Source: Heloderma charlesbogerti (lineage: Eukaryota > Chordata > Lepidosauria > Squamata > Helodermatidae). Taken from it: a stretch of 64,000 nt of DNA. Location: positions 186,001 to 250,000 of the forward strand of contig JANEZZ010001409.1 of the NCBI GenBank assembly GCA_026122225.1. The letters run 5' to 3'. Positions 61,473-64,000 of the stretch are shown one piece after another. A program made the translations under genes and the position numbers. The notes under the pieces are model-generated. The model was given only the letters and a program-made list of their open reading frames with translations. It searched no databases and was not told where the DNA came from. The stretch's first letter is position 1; the number at the start of each line of letters is the position of its first letter.

Positions 61473-64000
61473 CCCCTTTATGGATCACTGCCTTGTTGTG
61501 GCGAAGGGGCTTGCGTAACTCAGTGAAGCCATAAGCTATGCCGTGCAGGGCCACCCAAGATGGACAGGTCATGGAGGAGAGTTCTGACAAAATGTGGTCC
61601 ACTGGAGAAGGAAATGGCAACCTACTCCAGTATTCTTGCCAAGAAAACCCCATGGAACGTACCACAAGGCTAAAAGAGATGATGCCGGAAGATGAGACCC
61701 TCAGATCGGAAGGTGTCCAATATACTACTGGGGAAGAGCAGAGGGTATTTCCAAGTAGCGCCAGAAAGAATGAAGCGGCTGGGCCAAAGCCAAAAGGACA
61801 CTCAGCTGTGGATGTGTCTGGTGGTGAAAAGAAAATCCGATGCTGTAAAGAACAATATCGTTTAGGAACCTGGAATGTCAGATCAATGAATCCAGGTAAG
61901 CTGGAGGTGGTCAAACATGAGATGGCAAGATTGAACATCAACATCTTGGGAATCAGTGAACTAAAATGGACAGGCATGGGCGAATTTAATTCAGGTGGCC
62001 ATCATATCTACTATTGTGGGCAAGAATCCCTTAGAAGAAATGGAGTAGCACTCATAGTCAACAAAAGGGTGGGAAAAGCAGTACTGGGGTACAATCTCAA
62101 AAATGATAGAATGATCTCAGTACGAATCCAAGGCAAACCATTCAACATCACAGTAATTCAAGTCTATGGCGCAACCACTGAGGCCGAAGAAGCTGAGGTT
62201 GATCGGTTCTATGAAGACCTACAACACCTTCTAGAACTAACACCAAAAAAAGATGTCCTCTTCATCATAGGGGATTGGAATGCTAAAGTAGAAAGTCAAG
62301 AAATCACCGGGATAACAGGCAAGCATGGCCTTGGTGTACAAAATGAAGCAGGACAAAAGCTAATAGAGTTTTGCCAAGAGAACAGGCTCATCATAGCAAA
62401 CACTCTTTTCCAACAGCACAAGAGACGACTCTACACATGGACATCACCAGATGGTCAATATCGAAATCAGATTGATTATGTACTTTGCAGCCAAAGATGG
62501 AGAAGCTCCATACAGTCAGTCAAAAGAAGACCTGGAGCTGACTGTGGCTCAGATCATGAGCTGCTTCTTGCAAAATTTCGGCTTAAAATGAAGAACGTAG
62601 GGAAAACCACTAAACCATTCAGGTATGACCTAAATCATATCCCTGATGAATATACAGTGGAGGTGAGGAATAGATTTCAGGGATTAGACCTGATAGACAG
62701 AGTGCCTGAGGAACTATGGACGGAGGTCCATAACATTGTTCAGGAGGCAGCAACTCAATCCATCCCAAAGAAAAAGAAATGCAAGAAAGCCAAGTGGCTG
62801 TCTGATGAGGCTTTACAAGTAGCTCACGAAAGAAGGGAAGCGAAAAGCAAAGGAGAAAGGGGAAGATATATCCAACTGAATGCAGAGTTCCAGAGAATAG
62901 CAAGGAGAGACAAGAAGGCCTTCTTAAATGAACAATGCAAAGAAATCGAGGAAAACAACAGAATGGGAAAGACTAGAGATCTCTTCAAGAAAATCGGAAA
63001 TCTCAAGGGAACGTTTTGTGCAAAGGTGGGCATGATAAAGGACAAAGAAGGCAGGGACCTAACAGAAGCAGATGAGATTAAGAAGAGGTGGAAAGAATAC
63101 ACAGAAGAACTATACAGGAAAGATCTTAATGTCCCTGATAGCCATGATAGTGCAGTCACTGAACTTGAGCCGGTCATCCTCAAGAGTGAAGTCAAGTGGG
63201 CCTTAGGAAGCATGACTAACAACAAAGCTAGCGGAGATGACAGTCTTCCAGCTGAGCTATTTAAAATCCTAAAAGATGATACTGTTAAAGTGCTGCATTC
63301 AATATGCCAACAAATTTGGAACACTCAACAATGGCCGCAAGACTGGAAAAGGACAGTTTACATTCCAATTCCAAAGAAGGGCAACGCCAAAGCGTGTTCA
63401 AACTACGGCACAATTGCGCTCATTTCACATGCCAGCAAGGTGATGCTCAAAATCCTACAAGCTAGGCTTCAGCAGTATGCGAACCGAGAACTACCGGAAG
63501 TACAAGCTGGGTTTCGAAGAGGCAGAGGAACTAGAGATCAAATCGCCAACATGCGCTGGATCATGGAGAAAGCAAGAGAATTCCAGAAAAACATCTATTT
63601 CTGCTTCATTGACTATGCTAAAGCCTTTGATTGTGTGGATCACAACAAACTGTGGCAAATTCTGAAAGAGATGGGAGTACCAGACCACCTTACCTGTCTC
63701 CTGAGAAACCTGTACGAGGGTCAAGAAGCAACAGTAAGAACCAGACACGGAACAACCGAGTGGTTCAAAATTGGGAAAGGAGTACGACAAGGCTGCATAT
63801 TGTCACCCTGCTTATTTAACTTATATGCAGAGTACATCATGAGAAATGCCGGGTTGGATGAATCACAGGTCGGAATTAAGATTGCTGGGAGAATTATCAA
63901 CAACCTCCGATATGCAGATGATACCACCCTAATGGCAGAAAGCGAAGAGGATCTCAAGAGCCTCTTGTTGAGGGTGAAAGAGGAGAGTGCAAAAGCTGGT
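61473..64000 (+). mobile_element. BovB LINE with complete 5' end, cut by the window edge
   Basis: It starts CCCCTTTATGGATCACTGCC, the same 5' end as the full-length copy at 16818-20035. The sequence is colinear with that copy with no insertion or deletion for 2.5 kb. Its 3' end and TSD lie outside the window. Confidence 0.92.
61538..64000 (+). CDS. BovB endonuclease-reverse transcriptase ORF, partial (821 codons, open at edge)
   Basis: From the ATG at 61538 the frame is open to the last base of the window, exactly 821 codons. Codon 821 is the glycine that is residue 821 in the intact 1047-residue copy, so there is no net indel. The endonuclease motifs TWNVRS, ISELKW, NQIDYV and GSDH and the RT motifs IDYAKAFD, GVRQGCILSP and YADD are present. 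Conserved positions differ: VYAPT reads VYGAT (residues 211-212) and the glycine after GDWNAKV is glutamate (residue 252), which may impair the nuclease. The C-terminal quarter is not in the window. Confidence 0.9.
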   Translation, partial: MPCRATQDGQVMEESSDKMWSTGEGNGNLLQYSCQENPMERTTRLKEMMPEDETLRSEGVQYTTGEEQRVFPSSARKNEAAGPKPKGHSAVDVSGGEKKIRCCKEQYRLGTWNVRSMNPGKLEVVKHEMARLNINILGISELKWTGMGEFNSGGHHIYYCGQESLRRNGVALIVNKRVGKAVLGYNLKNDRMISVRIQGKPFNITVIQVYGATTEAEEAEVDRFYEDLQHLLELTPKKDVLFIIGDWNAKVESQEITGITGKHGLGVQNEAGQKLIEFCQENRLIIANTLFQQHKRRLYTWTSPDGQYRNQIDYVLCSQRWRSSIQSVKRRPGADCGSDHELLLAKFRLKMKNVGKTTKPFRYDLNHIPDEYTVEVRNRFQGLDLIDRVPEELWTEVHNIVQEAATQSIPKKKKCKKAKWLSDEALQVAHERREAKSKGERGRYIQLNAEFQRIARRDKKAFLNEQCKEIEENNRMGKTRDLFKKIGNLKGTFCAKVGMIKDKEGRDLTEADEIKKRWKEYTEELYRKDLNVPDSHDSAVTELEPVILKSEVKWALGSMTNNKASGDDSLPAELFKILKDDTVKVLHSICQQIWNTQQWPQDWKRTVYIPIPKKGNAKACSNYGTIALISHASKVMLKILQARLQQYANRELPEVQAGFRRGRGTRDQIANMRWIMEKAREFQKNIYFCFIDYAKAFDCVDHNKLWQILKEMGVPDHLTCLLRNLYEGQEATVRTRHGTTEWFKIGKGVRQGCILSPCLFNLYAEYIMRNAGLDESQVGIKIAGRIINNLRYADDTTLMAESEEDLKSLLLRVKEESAKAG

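Noticed and set aside
61357..61977. 206-codon minus-strand frame
   Set aside because: It is the antisense shadow of the BovB 5' region joined to upstream sequence and has no independent support.

Overview
This window reads as repeat-dense, non-genic DNA from a squamate reptile (lizard or snake). The evidence is the mix of repeats: BovB/RTE LINEs, CR1 LINE 3' ends with ATTCTATG- and TTCTTATG-type tails, an antisense L1-like LINE tail, a tRNA-derived SINE whose 3' tail matches BovB, MIR-like SINEs and a solo LTR. No host protein-coding gene, rRNA or tRNA gene could be supported on either strand. The only convincing protein-coding sequences are BovB reverse transcriptase/endonuclease ORFs.

The dominant feature is a very large population of non-autonomous hAT-like DNA transposons. 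They end in T/CAGGGATG (or TAGAGATG) and are flanked by 8-bp target-site duplications (TSDs), which I could read directly for more than 20 copies. One subset, here called foldback hAT elements, is remarkable. Between two unlike ends lies an array of small palindromes. Module alpha is a stem with core TACGTAAAT-ATTTACGTA inside GATAGGC/GCCTATC or TAGTC/GACTA arms. Module beta is GCAAATGGCGGC...GCCGCCATTTGC. Module gamma is GCAAATAGCG...CGCTATTTGC. The array is itself arranged as one large zero-spacer palindrome. Foldback copies lie at 1940-2475, 3819-4339, 5186-6958 (with one nested inside), 9645-11400 (with one nested inside), 27740-28620, 31616-32119, 35740-36540, 38020-38507, 39316-39888, 45976-46917, 51318-52175, 52948-53652, 54325-55212 and 54322-55708.

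Layout. 1-16.6 kb: foldback elements, 404-bp M-family MITEs, R-family MITEs and a tandem duplication with a MITE at its junction. 16.7-20.2 kb: a full-length BovB with a 13-bp TSD and an intact 1047-codon ORF, inserted in an older CAGGGCCGGCCC-type MITE. 20.6-27.5 kb: older CR1, L1 and RTE fragments and MITEs. 27.6-30.3 kb: a 5'-truncated BovB split by a foldback element; the insertion gives a clean empty-site proof of 8-bp TSD and exact ends. 31-56 kb: a second dense field of foldback elements and MITEs with CR1 and SINE fragments. 57.3-59.6 kb: a nested stack of CR1, AT-rich tandem repeat, BovB tail, solo LTR, SINE and LINE tail. 61.5-64 kb: the 5' two-thirds of another BovB whose frame is open to the window edge.

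How the parts relate: LINEs of the BovB type supply the retrotransposition machinery for themselves and probably for the BovB-tailed SINE. The hAT-like elements carry no transposase here and must depend on one encoded elsewhere. Nested insertions give a relative chronology: foldback elements insert into BovB, CR1 and each other, so they are among the youngest insertions. Long stretches between repeats (for example 23.0-23.3, 36.6-36.8, 41.9-42.3 and 47.0-47.4 kb) look single-copy and are candidates for conserved noncoding sequence, but that cannot be tested from one sequence.
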